Made by a program: the position numbers and the translations under genes. DNA of 13,853 nt from positions 6,035 to 19,887 of the forward strand of contig JAHEYX010000011.1 of assembly GCA_023251415.1 (NCBI GenBank), given 5' to 3'. Under the pieces are notes generated by a model, which saw only the letters and a list, made by a program, of their open reading frames with translations, was not told where the DNA came from and did no database searches. How positions within the stretch are numbered: the first letter of the stretch is position 1; every line of letters begins with the position of its first letter. Positions 6,664 through 13,853 of the stretch are shown here, piece after piece. The DNA comes from Chitinophagales bacterium. GTDB lineage: Bacteria > Bacteroidota > Bacteroidia > Chitinophagales > CAIODY01.

Positions 6664-9492
6664 GTGAAGCCATTTTTCTCGTCAATTTTGCTAGTTACCC
6701 TACTCTTTGTTTCGTTAAAAGGAGCAGCACAAACGCATATGCTTGAAAAAAAGCTTCGTTTTGAAGCCTTAACCATTGAACAAGGCCTTTCACAAGGAAT
6801 GATAAACTGTATTTTACAAGACCGCTTTGGATTTATGTGGTTTGCTACCAAAGATGGCTTAAATCGTTATGATGGCTATCACTTTAAAGTATATAAACAT
6901 GATCCTTCCAATAAACAATCGATTGCCGATAATTATATACAATGGATTTTCGAAGATGCTAAAGGCCGATTTTGGGTTGGAACTGCCGGTAATGGTGTCG
7001 ATTTATTCGATCGTTCAACAGAAACTTTTCAGCACTTTACGCATAATCCAAGCAATGTTAAACACAGTATCAAAACGAATCAAATTCAACGAATTGGCGA
7101 GGATGAAAGTGGTCGAATTTGGGTAATAAGTGTCAATAATGCCTTGGCAGTACTAAAAACTGATTTCAATCAACAAACCAAACAAGAAGTCAATTATTTT
7201 GAAACTGTAGATAGCTTTGGTTCAAAACAAAATTGGCCGCATTTACGTTTTACCAATTTACCGGATTGCCGATTGAATTTTGCTTACACATCCGGCATTA
7301 AATGGGTTGTTAAAAGCTATGGGCTGTATCAACTCGCCAATAATTCGGAAATAAAAATTCTACCTGAAAACACTACATACGAAAAGAGTTTTAACAGTAT
7401 TAATATCGTGTTCGTAGACGCCAATGGCATTTTATGGGTTGGCACCAAAGGTTATGGCGTTTATAAGTACAATCCACAATCCGAAAAATTTCACTTAACC
7501 AACACTTCAAGTATTTACTTTATCAGTCCATTAAACGATGGAAATGTATTGATGAATTGTGGTGGCATAGATAATTTACAACAGTTTGATGTTGCAAGCA
7601 GTAAGTATATTAATTGGCTAGCTCCCCTTAATCAAACACAACAAAAAAGCATCTCGAACCAAAATGGAATTGTAGACTGTGCTGTTCAAGATGCTGACGG
7701 AACCCTCTGGCTAGGAAAACAAAATCTAATCGCCTTTAATAACAATACATTAAATAACTATATCATTGATTCCACCTTGAATTTTATTTTTCCGATATGG
7801 GCAAATAAAAATAAGGAGCTTTGGTTTGGAAGTGAACAAGCCTTGTGTTGTTTTAATACGGTTACTAAAAAGAAACGTAAGTATAATTACCCGTCAGGTG
7901 TAGTAAATGAACCCTATAAATTTATTGAATCAATTTACCAATCTTATAATGGAATTCTTTGGATAGGAACAACCATGGGGCTATATCGCTTTGATCCTAA
8001 AACCGGTAATTGGAAACAGTATAAAAATCAACCGGATGATTCTGCTTCCTTGAGTTTCGATTTAGTTTTTACCATTTGTGCCGACCCGATTGAACCAGAA
8101 CGCTACTTATGGATTGGAACAAATGGCGGACTCAATAAATTTGATATCAAAACCGGTCGATGTAAACGATTGGCAGAAGCAAATGGCTTAGCCAATAGTG
8201 TTATATATGGCATACTTTCAGATGCCGATGCCAATTTATGGATGAGCACTAATAAAGGAATTTCAAGATACAATCCGCGTAAAAACCAATTTCGAAATTT
8301 TGAAATTCGAGATGGTTTACAAAGCAATGAATTTAATCGCTATGCCTATTGCAAAACCGCTTCGGGATATTTGTTTTTTGGAGGAGTAAATGGTATTAAT
8401 TATTTCAAGCCGGAAGATTTACACGATAATTCTTTTCAACCCAAAGTTCAATTTACCGACTTCCGATTAAACAATTCGCCGGTATCTTCCTTTGAAGATG
8501 GCACGCTTAAAAAGCCGATTTTTTTGTGTGATGAAATTGTTTTGGATTATAAAAACAATGTGATAACCATCGATTTCGCTTCGTTTGACTTTGCCTCTTC
8601 GCAACGGAATTTGTTTCAATATAAGTTAGAAGGGTTTAATACGAAGTGGGTGCAATCCGGTACAGTAAATTCAGCAACTTACACCAATCTTAATCCGGGT
8701 ACTTATATATTTAAAGTGAAAGGAAGTAACAGTGATGGGGTTTGGAATGATAACATTACCGCTATACGATTGATTATTCTTCCACCTTGGTACATGACTT
8801 GGTGGTTTAGATTAGGGCTGGTTTTATTAGTTGGGTTGATTATTTACGGACTTTATTGGTACCGATTGAATGAAGCGTTGCAATTGCAAAACATTCGGAA
8901 CCGCATTGCCGGCGACTTACATGATGAAATTGGCTCTACCCTATCCAGTGTATCTTTATTTAGCGAAGTGATTAAGAAAAAGTCGAAAGCTAAATTTCCG
9001 GAGGCATTGCCAATGCTGAACCGTATCACCGAAAACATAGATGATATGATGGAAGCCATGAATGATATCGTTTGGACCATTAATGCTAAAAACGACAATT
9101 TTGAACATTTATTAAACCGCATAAGAGCCACTGCTGTTGAAGTATTTGAAGCTAAAGGCTACGAATTACATTTGGATTTTGATGAACAACTGAATACACT
9201 TTCACTAGGTATGCAAGACCGGAAAAACTTGTATTTAATCATTAAAGAAGCCATCAATAATATTGCTAAATATGCTGAAGGCAAGAATGTTTGGATGCAT
9301 TTATCCGTTCATAAAAAGCAAATTACTTTTCAAATTAAAGACGATGGAATTGGGTTTGATTTAAACCAAATTAAAACCGGAAATGGCATGTTTACCATGA
9401 AAAAACGAGCCTCTGAATTAAAAGGCGATTTACAAATTGATGCTAAACCAAATGCCGGAACCAGCATACAACTTAAATTTAAAATCACTTAA
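6664..9492 (+). CDS. Membrane sensor histidine kinase with periplasmic Reg_prop propeller, Y_Y_Y domain and HisKA_3/HATPase core
   Basis: It senses an unknown signal outside the inner membrane and phosphorylates a partner regulator. Numbered from GTG 6664 (942 residues): a signal peptide runs to GAA before Q23. About twelve two-component propeller motifs follow (patterns such as FMWFATKDGL, RFWVGT, ILWIGT, YLWIGT). A Y_Y_Y domain lies at about 631-705 and one membrane helix at about 713-733. The HisKA_3 dimerisation box RNRIAGDLHDEIG carries the phospho-acceptor H753. The ATP-binding domain has an N-box (KEAINN, 861-866), G1 (DDGIGFD, 893-899) and G2 (GNGM, 906-909). All catalytic motifs are intact. 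Unlike the hybrid HTCS proteins of Bacteroides it has no receiver or AraC output domain, so it needs a separate regulator, which follows 43 bases downstream. The start is uncertain: TTG at 6655 would add three residues, while GTG gives a cleaner MKPFF signal peptide. The only early ATG (6739) would delete the signal peptide. Confidence 0.93.
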   Translation: MKPFFSSILLVTLLFVSLKGAAQTHMLEKKLRFEALTIEQGLSQGMINCILQDRFGFMWFATKDGLNRYDGYHFKVYKHDPSNKQSIADNYIQWIFEDAKGRFWVGTAGNGVDLFDRSTETFQHFTHNPSNVKHSIKTNQIQRIGEDESGRIWVISVNNALAVLKTDFNQQTKQEVNYFETVDSFGSKQNWPHLRFTNLPDCRLNFAYTSGIKWVVKSYGLYQLANNSEIKILPENTTYEKSFNSINIVFVDANGILWVGTKGYGVYKYNPQSEKFHLTNTSSIYFISPLNDGNVLMNCGGIDNLQQFDVASSKYINWLAPLNQTQQKSISNQNGIVDCAVQDADGTLWLGKQNLIAFNNNTLNNYIIDSTLNFIFPIWANKNKELWFGSEQALCCFNTVTKKKRKYNYPSGVVNEPYKFIESIYQSYNGILWIGTTMGLYRFDPKTGNWKQYKNQPDDSASLSFDLVFTICADPIEPERYLWIGTNGGLNKFDIKTGRCKRLAEANGLANSVIYGILSDADANLWMSTNKGISRYNPRKNQFRNFEIRDGLQSNEFNRYAYCKTASGYLFFGGVNGINYFKPEDLHDNSFQPKVQFTDFRLNNSPVSSFEDGTLKKPIFLCDEIVLDYKNNVITIDFASFDFASSQRNLFQYKLEGFNTKWVQSGTVNSATYTNLNPGTYIFKVKGSNSDGVWNDNITAIRLIILPPWYMTWWFRLGLVLLVGLIIYGLYWYRLNEALQLQNIRNRIAGDLHDEIGSTLSSVSLFSEVIKKKSKAKFPEALPMLNRITENIDDMMEAMNDIVWTINAKNDNFEHLLNRIRATAVEVFEAKGYELHLDFDEQLNTLSLGMQDRKNLYLIIKEAINNIAKYAEGKNVWMHLSVHKKQITFQIKDDGIGFDLNQIKTGNGMFTMKKRASELKGDLQIDAKPNAGTSIQLKFKIT

Positions 9493-9535
9493 ATTAATGA
9501 TTGCATAGTAATTCTTGCTAATTTTACTTTACACT

Positions 9536-10171
9536 ATGATAAAAGTCGTACTTTTTGAAGACAATAAACACCGACGTGAAGGATTAGAACTGCTCATTGA
9601 AAGTTCTGATGAGATGACTTGCATTGGTTCATATGAAGATTGTTCGATGTTATTGGGTGATCTTGATTTATCGGAAGCTGATGTGGTTTTAATGGATATC
9701 GATATGCCTCATGTGAATGGTATTGAAGGGGTTAAAATTATTCGTCAAAATTTTCCAAATGTGCTGATTATCATGCAGACTGTTTTTGAGGATAATGAAA
9801 AAATCTTTGCTTCTATTTGTGCCGGAGCGCATGGTTATATTCTTAAAAAAACACCTGCCGAAAAATTAATTACAGCTATTCATGAAGTGATGGACGGAGA
9901 TGCCCCGATGACTCCATCAATAGCCCGTAAAGTATTGGAGATGTTTCAAAACCAATCGCCGCGCGAAAGTCAACAGTTTTTTAATTTATCATCACGCGAA
10001 AAAGAAATATTAACCTTATTGGTAAAAGGAATGAGCTACAAAATGATTGCTGCTCATTGTGCCATTTCCATTAATACGGTTAGCACTCACATGCATAAAA
10101 TTTATGAAAAATTGCATGTACATTCAGCCACTGAAGCTGTAATGAAAGCTGTAGAACAACGTATTGTGTAG
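9536..10171 (+). CDS. NarL/FixJ-family response regulator (receiver plus LuxR-type HTH)
   Basis: This 211-residue protein is the likely DNA-binding partner of the kinase upstream. The receiver domain (about 1-120) has the acidic pair in LFEDN, phospho-acceptor D54 in LMDIDMP, switch residue T82 and conserved K104 in ILKK, so phosphorylation chemistry looks intact. The C-terminal LuxR-type helix-turn-helix begins near LSSREKEIL and continues through INTVSTHMHKIYEKL. HisKA_3 kinases characteristically pair with NarL-type regulators, which supports the pairing. I chose ATG 9536 because MIKVVLFEDN is the normal receiver start; an in-frame TTG at 9515 would add seven non-conserved residues. The 43-base gap after the kinase has no evident terminator, so co-transcription is likely. 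Its targets are unknown; the divergent giant gene and its own operon are the obvious candidates. Confidence 0.93.
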   Translation: MIKVVLFEDNKHRREGLELLIESSDEMTCIGSYEDCSMLLGDLDLSEADVVLMDIDMPHVNGIEGVKIIRQNFPNVLIIMQTVFEDNEKIFASICAGAHGYILKKTPAEKLITAIHEVMDGDAPMTPSIARKVLEMFQNQSPRESQQFFNLSSREKEILTLLVKGMSYKMIAAHCAISINTVSTHMHKIYEKLHVHSATEAVMKAVEQRIV

Positions 10172-10343
10172 TTTAATCAACCAGTTTTATTTGTTTTTTT
10201 ACCGCTTGTTTGCGGCAATCACTTTTTTATCAGTTAATAGCAAATCAGCGTTCCAACTTAAGTACATGCTGTTTTGGTTAAAAAAAACATTTCCTTTCTT
10301 CTATTTTACCTTCGTTTCTTCCTCAAACAAGGACTTGTAATAA

Positions 10344-10375
10344 TTTCATTTTTAGAAAAAGAAAGTCAACCTTTG
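10344..10375 (+). promoter_or_regulatory. Candidate promoter for dxr
   Basis: TTTC (10344-10347), 20 bases, then AACCTTTG (10368-10375) approximates the Bacteroidota TTTG-N19-21-TAnnTTTG promoter: three of four bases at -33 and five of six at -7. Transcription would begin near 10382, about 50 bases before the dxr ATG. The rest of the 259-base gap 10172-10430 shows nothing I can name. This is a pattern match only. Confidence 0.25.
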
Positions 10376-10430
10376 CAGTATTACAATTCGGAATTAATTA
10401 CGCTATTCACCATTTTACTATTAGATTTTC

Positions 10431-11585
10431 ATGATTCAGAAAAAACAAGTTGCCATTTTAGGAAGCAGCGGCAGTATCGGTACACAAGCACTAGCTGTTA
10501 TTGAAGCCAATCCACAACATTTTGAAGTTGCTGTTTTGACTGTAAATTCCAATGCAGCGTTGTTGATTGAACAAGCGCGAAAATTTTTACCGAATGCCGT
10601 TGTTATTGCTGATGAATCAAAATATGCAACAGTAAAAAATGCTTTAGAAGCTTTACCAATAAAGGTGTATGCCGGTTCGAAAGCTATTGAACAAGTAGTT
10701 CAAATGGATGAGCTCGACATCGTATTAACGGCAATGGTTGGTTATGCCGGCTTAGCTCCAACAATTAAAGCCATTGAAGCCGGTAAAAATATAGCTTTAG
10801 CCAATAAAGAAACTTTGGTTGTTGCCGGACAGTTAATTACTTCATTAGCTCAATCGAAAGGCGTAAATATCTATCCGGTTGATTCAGAACATTCTGCTAT
10901 TTTTCAATGTTTGGCAGGTGAATGGAACAATAAAATTGAAAAAATATACTTAACCGCCAGTGGTGGGCCATTCAGAGGTAAGACCACCGACGAATTAAAA
11001 TCGGTAACCAAGGCTCAAGCTTTGAAACACCCCAATTGGACCATGGGTGCAAAAATCACTATCGATTCGGCTACCTTGATGAACAAGGGGCTTGAAGTAA
11101 TTGAGGCGAAATGGTTATTTCAATTGCAGCCTGAACAAATTGATGTAATTGTACATCCACAGAGTATTATTCATAGTATTGTTCAATTTACGGATGGAAG
11201 TATGAAAGCGCAAATGGGATTGCCCGACATGAAATTACCTATTCAGTATGCCTTAGCCTATCCCAATCGAATTGTGAGTGATTTTCCACGATTCAACTTT
11301 TTAGATTATCCGCAATTAACGTTTAATCAACCTGACCGTAAAACATTTCGTTGTTTAGACTTGGCTTTTGAGGCAATGGCAGTAGGAGGCAATCGTCCTT
11401 GTGTATTAAATGCTGCCAATGAAATTGCCGTAGCAGCCTTTTTAGAAGATAAAATAAGCTTTTTACAAATTCCTGAACTTATTGAAAAGACCTTGTCGCA
11501 AGTTGAAAACTCCGCCGGCACAACGCTCGAATCACTGGTAGCAGCTGATTTTGAAAGTCGAGCCGTTGCCAATTCATTACTTTAA
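10431..11585 (+). CDS. dxr: 1-deoxy-D-xylulose 5-phosphate reductoisomerase
   Basis: It converts 1-deoxy-D-xylulose 5-phosphate to 2-C-methyl-D-erythritol 4-phosphate with NADPH and a divalent metal, the first committed step of the MEP isoprenoid pathway, in the cytoplasm. The 384 residues are close to the usual length (E. coli 398). Visible motifs are the NADPH-binding LGSSGSIG near the N-terminus, LANKETLVVAG, metal ligands D151 and E153 in PVDSEHS, the LTASGGPFRG loop, and H200 in HPNWTMG. S213, N218, K219 and E222 lie in the DSATLMNKGLE segment. These align with E. coli D150, E152, H209, S222, N227, K228 and E231. In many Bacteroidota an RseP-type protease follows dxr; here a nucleoside kinase does. 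The frame shows no lesion. The plus-strand reading frame at 10274-10504 that overlaps its start is not a gene. Confidence 0.97.
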   Translation: MIQKKQVAILGSSGSIGTQALAVIEANPQHFEVAVLTVNSNAALLIEQARKFLPNAVVIADESKYATVKNALEALPIKVYAGSKAIEQVVQMDELDIVLTAMVGYAGLAPTIKAIEAGKNIALANKETLVVAGQLITSLAQSKGVNIYPVDSEHSAIFQCLAGEWNNKIEKIYLTASGGPFRGKTTDELKSVTKAQALKHPNWTMGAKITIDSATLMNKGLEVIEAKWLFQLQPEQIDVIVHPQSIIHSIVQFTDGSMKAQMGLPDMKLPIQYALAYPNRIVSDFPRFNFLDYPQLTFNQPDRKTFRCLDLAFEAMAVGGNRPCVLNAANEIAVAAFLEDKISFLQIPELIEKTLSQVENSAGTTLESLVAADFESRAVANSLL

Positions 11586-11635
11586 AAGCTTGATTTTAAC
11601 TCCGATTTTTAAGTAAAAAAACTTTAGGGGTATCA

Positions 11636-11666
11636 TTCGGTTAAAAGAAATAAAATTGTAATTTCA
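11636..11666 (+). promoter_or_regulatory. Candidate promoter for the deoxynucleoside kinase / ABC exporter pair
   Basis: TTCG (11636-11639), 19 bases, then TAATTTCA (11659-11666) resembles the Bacteroidota TTTG-N19-TAnnTTTG promoter with three of four and four of six fixed bases matched. Transcription would begin near 11673, leaving roughly an 18-base leader before the TTG at 11691. That the 105-base gap after dxr holds a promoter is plausible, but the match is weak. Confidence 0.25.
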
Positions 11667-11690
11667 CAGCCCCTTTAAAACCGCAAAATC

Positions 11691-12332
11691 TTGGCAAAGA
11701 AATCATCACAACCGATCAGACATATTGCAATCGCAGGCAATATCGGAGCCGGAAAGACAACCCTAACTCGTTTATTAGCAAAAAATTTTGGTTGGACTCC
11801 ACAATTTGAAGATGTAGAGAATAATCCCTACTTGAATGACTTTTATGAAGACATGGTAAGATGGAGTTTTAACCTTCAAATTTTTTTCTTAAACAGTCGT
11901 TTTTCACAAATAATAGATATTCAAAAAGGAAAAGAAATAGTTGTTCAAGATCGGAGTATCTATGAAGATGCCAATATTTTTGCACCCAATTTGCACGAAA
12001 TGGGTTTAATGAGTACCCGTGATTTTAATAATTATAAAAACTTATTTAACACGCTACATTCAATGGTTAAGCCACCGGACCTCATGATTTATTTGAGAGC
12101 ATCCATCGGAACCTTGGTTAATCAAATTGAAAAACGTGGTCGTGAATATGAAGATAATATTCGTTTAGATTATTTGAAACGCTTAAACGAACATTATGAA
12201 AACTGGGTCAAAACTTACACCGGTGGTCGCTTACTCATCATTAATGTTGATGAAGTTAATTTTGCTGATAAGAAAGAGGATTTAGGAAAAGTGATCAGTA
12301 AAGTTAATGCTGAGTTGAACGGTTTATTTTAA
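11691..12332 (+). CDS. Deoxynucleoside kinase (dNK family), TTG start
   Basis: It phosphorylates deoxynucleosides at the 5' position using ATP, a cytoplasmic salvage step feeding dNTP pools. The 213 residues fit the bacterial dNK family (deoxyadenosine/deoxyguanosine kinases). The P-loop GNIGAGKT is at 16-23. An acidic/aromatic substrate segment follows (FEDVENNPYL, about 39-48, with E40 a likely catalytic acid), then WSFNLQIFFLNSR. The DRS motif is at 87-89 with SIYEDANIF, and an Arg-rich lid sits near EKRGREYEDN. Substrate specificity cannot be read from the sequence. The start must be TTG 11691: the first in-frame ATG lies after the P-loop. It is 105 bases from dxr, and its stop is only 3 bases before the next gene. 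Confidence 0.93.
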   Translation: MAKKSSQPIRHIAIAGNIGAGKTTLTRLLAKNFGWTPQFEDVENNPYLNDFYEDMVRWSFNLQIFFLNSRFSQIIDIQKGKEIVVQDRSIYEDANIFAPNLHEMGLMSTRDFNNYKNLFNTLHSMVKPPDLMIYLRASIGTLVNQIEKRGREYEDNIRLDYLKRLNEHYENWVKTYTGGRLLIINVDEVNFADKKEDLGKVISKVNAELNGLF

Positions 12333-12335
12333 TAC

Positions 12336-13853
12336 GTGAATACAGTAAAAAGAAGCAGTACATCTATTTTAATCGGCTTATACCGATTTGTACGCCCCTA
12401 TCAGTACCGGTTCCTTTTTTCACTATTTTTATCAGTGGTATTAGCTGCGCTATCACCATTACGACCTTACATTCTAAAAATTGTAACCGACGATTATATT
12501 CTTAAATTCAAATATGCTTATTTGGGCAAATTTGCCTTGTTATTACTGTTATTATTAATCGTTGAAACGGTTGTAAAATTTCTATTTATTTATCGCATCA
12601 ACCAATTAGGCCAACAAGTTATTCGAGATTTACGAGTTACAGTACTGGACAAAATATTACATTTTCGACTTTCTTATTTCAATGAAACACCGGTTGGCAC
12701 TGCAGTATCCAGGACCATAACAGATGTAGAAACCATTAACGATATTTTTTCGGAAGGAATGATCGCTGTACTTGCCGATTTATTGACAATTGTAGCGGTA
12801 TTAACCGTTATGTTTTTAGATAATTGGCGATTAACTTTAATCAGCTTGAGCGTTTTTCCATTGTTATTAATTAGTACCTATTTTTTTAAAGAATGGGTTA
12901 ATAAAGCGTATCAAATGGAGCGTACACAGATTAGTAAATTGTATGCTTTTCTTCAAGAACATATCAGTGGTATGTCATTAGTACAATTGTTTAATGCAGA
13001 ACGAAAAACAAGTGCACAATTTACCACTATTAACGCCGACTTAAAAAAAGCCAATATCAATGCAATTTGGGCTTATGCCATCTTTTTTCCGGTAGTCGAG
13101 TTTATTTCATCATTAGGTATTGCTTTAATAGTATGGTGGGGGGCTCATGGCGTGCTCAATCAACTTTGTACTATCGGTTCTTTATTTTCATTTATTCTTT
13201 ATATCAATTTGCTGTTTAGACCATTGCGTGCAGTAGCCGATAAATTCAATACGCTTCAACGTGGAATGATTGCCGGCGAACGTATTTTAACAATTCTTGA
13301 AACAGAAAATCATACAATAGATAATGGACAAATTACAGCGCCTGTTATTAAAGGTGACGTTCGTTTTGATCAAGTATCATTTGCCTATTTACCCGAACAT
13401 CCGGTATTAAAATCTGTGTCGTTTGAAGTTAAAGCCGGCGAAACAATTGCTATTGTTGGTGCAACAGGCAGTGGTAAATCAACCATTATTCAATTGCTCA
13501 ACCGCATGTATGATTTACAAACGGGTAAAATTTACTTGGATAATGTTTTGATTGAAGACTATCAGCTTAATTTTTTGCGATCAAAAATTGGAGTGGTTTT
13601 GCAAGATGTTTTTTTATTTAGTGGCTCTATAAAAGATAATATCGTTTTAAATAATCCGGATATTAGTTTAGTCGAAATAAAAAAAGCAGCCAATTTAATT
13701 GGGCTTGATTCCTTTATTGAGCAATTACCCGGTGCTTATGATTTTCAGGTTATGGAGCGTGGGCAAAGTTTATCTTTAGGGCAGCGTCAGCTTATTTCGT
13801 TTATACGTGCTATGGTATTTAATCCGGCAGTGTTAGTGATGGATGAAGCTACC
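12336..13853 (+). CDS. ABC exporter half-transporter, MsbA/BmrA-like (C-terminus outside window)
   Basis: The frame is open from GTG 12336 to the right edge (506 codons); about 80-90 residues are probably missing compared with usual homologues of about 590. Residues 1 to about 320 form a type I exporter membrane domain with six hydrophobic segments, for example near FLFSLFLSVVLAAL, FALLLLLLLIVETVVKFLF, LADLLTIVAVLTVMFL and IGSLFSFILYINLLF. The nucleotide-binding domain has Walker A GATGSGKS (375-382, K381), Q-loop Q423 in VLQDVFLFSG, signature LSLGQ (479-483) and Walker B VLVMDE with D503 and catalytic E504. All motifs seen are intact. It would work as a dimer exporting a lipid, drug or peptide; the substrate cannot be told from the sequence. 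GTG is chosen because it lies 3 bases after the kinase stop and precedes the full membrane domain. The spacing implies co-transcription, perhaps coupled translation. Confidence 0.94.
   Translation, partial: MNTVKRSSTSILIGLYRFVRPYQYRFLFSLFLSVVLAALSPLRPYILKIVTDDYILKFKYAYLGKFALLLLLLLIVETVVKFLFIYRINQLGQQVIRDLRVTVLDKILHFRLSYFNETPVGTAVSRTITDVETINDIFSEGMIAVLADLLTIVAVLTVMFLDNWRLTLISLSVFPLLLISTYFFKEWVNKAYQMERTQISKLYAFLQEHISGMSLVQLFNAERKTSAQFTTINADLKKANINAIWAYAIFFPVVEFISSLGIALIVWWGAHGVLNQLCTIGSLFSFILYINLLFRPLRAVADKFNTLQRGMIAGERILTILETENHTIDNGQITAPVIKGDVRFDQVSFAYLPEHPVLKSVSFEVKAGETIAIVGATGSGKSTIIQLLNRMYDLQTGKIYLDNVLIEDYQLNFLRSKIGVVLQDVFLFSGSIKDNIVLNNPDISLVEIKKAANLIGLDSFIEQLPGAYDFQVMERGQSLSLGQRQLISFIRAMVFNPAVLVMDEAT

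Noticed and set aside
6624..6851. Minus-strand frame of 75 codons over the start of the sensor kinase
   Set aside because: It overlaps the kinase signal peptide and first propeller repeat in antisense and has no recognisable motif.
8103..9131. Minus-strand frames of 74 and 92 codons inside the sensor kinase
   Set aside because: They are antisense to conserved propeller and HisKA_3 coding sequence, so they are shadows.
10202..10228. Possible terminator after the response regulator (CCGC-N6-GCGG with a T-run downstream)
   Set aside because: The stem is only 4 base pairs and the T6 run begins 7 bases after it. That is too weak to call as an intrinsic terminator, though termination somewhere in this gap is likely.
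10274..10504. Plus-strand 76-codon frame between the response regulator and dxr
   Set aside because: It runs into the dxr NADPH-binding region in another frame and has no domain or conserved features; the dxr frame is certain.
11327..11572. Minus-strand 81-codon frame inside dxr
   Set aside because: It is antisense to the conserved C-terminal part of dxr.
11623..11680. Possible hairpin between TTTAGGGG and CCCCTTTAAAA in the gap after dxr
   Set aside because: Only about five pairs form without a bulge across a long loop, and it is not followed by a T-run.

Overview
The window looks like a chromosomal stretch of a Bacteroidota (Bacteroidetes) bacterium. The DNA is AT-rich, Shine-Dalgarno sites are not evident, and several starts are GTG or TTG. 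It carries a very large Ser/Thr/Asn/Gly-rich surface protein of the type this phylum exports, and a sensor kinase with the Reg_prop/Y_Y_Y periplasmic architecture typical of the phylum. I cannot place it below phylum level. I see no mobile element, tRNA, rRNA or CRISPR array.

Layout. (1) Positions 1-6468, minus strand: one uninterrupted reading frame of 2156 codons with a signal peptide, running off the left edge. After an N-terminal domain it contains two consecutive copies of a module of roughly 950-990 residues (a fibronectin-III-like domain followed by a beta-helix-like region). The second copy is nearly complete when the window ends. (2) Positions 6469-6663: a short divergent intergenic region with two inverted repeats. 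(3) 6664-10171, plus strand: a two-component pair, a membrane sensor kinase with a large periplasmic propeller and a NarL/LuxR-type response regulator. (4) 10431-11585: dxr, the second enzyme of the MEP isoprenoid pathway. (5) 11691-12332: a deoxynucleoside kinase from a TTG start. (6) 12336 to the right edge: an ABC exporter half-transporter, starting 3 bases after the kinase stop and cut just after Walker B.

How the genes fit together. The kinase and regulator almost certainly form one signalling pair. Their divergent placement against the giant exported protein, with palindromes between them, makes it reasonable but unproven that the pair controls that protein. dxr, the nucleoside kinase and the exporter are housekeeping or general-transport genes on the same strand; the last two are almost certainly co-transcribed. 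I do not see a convincing new multi-gene system. The most unusual item is the giant modular surface protein and its possible local control.
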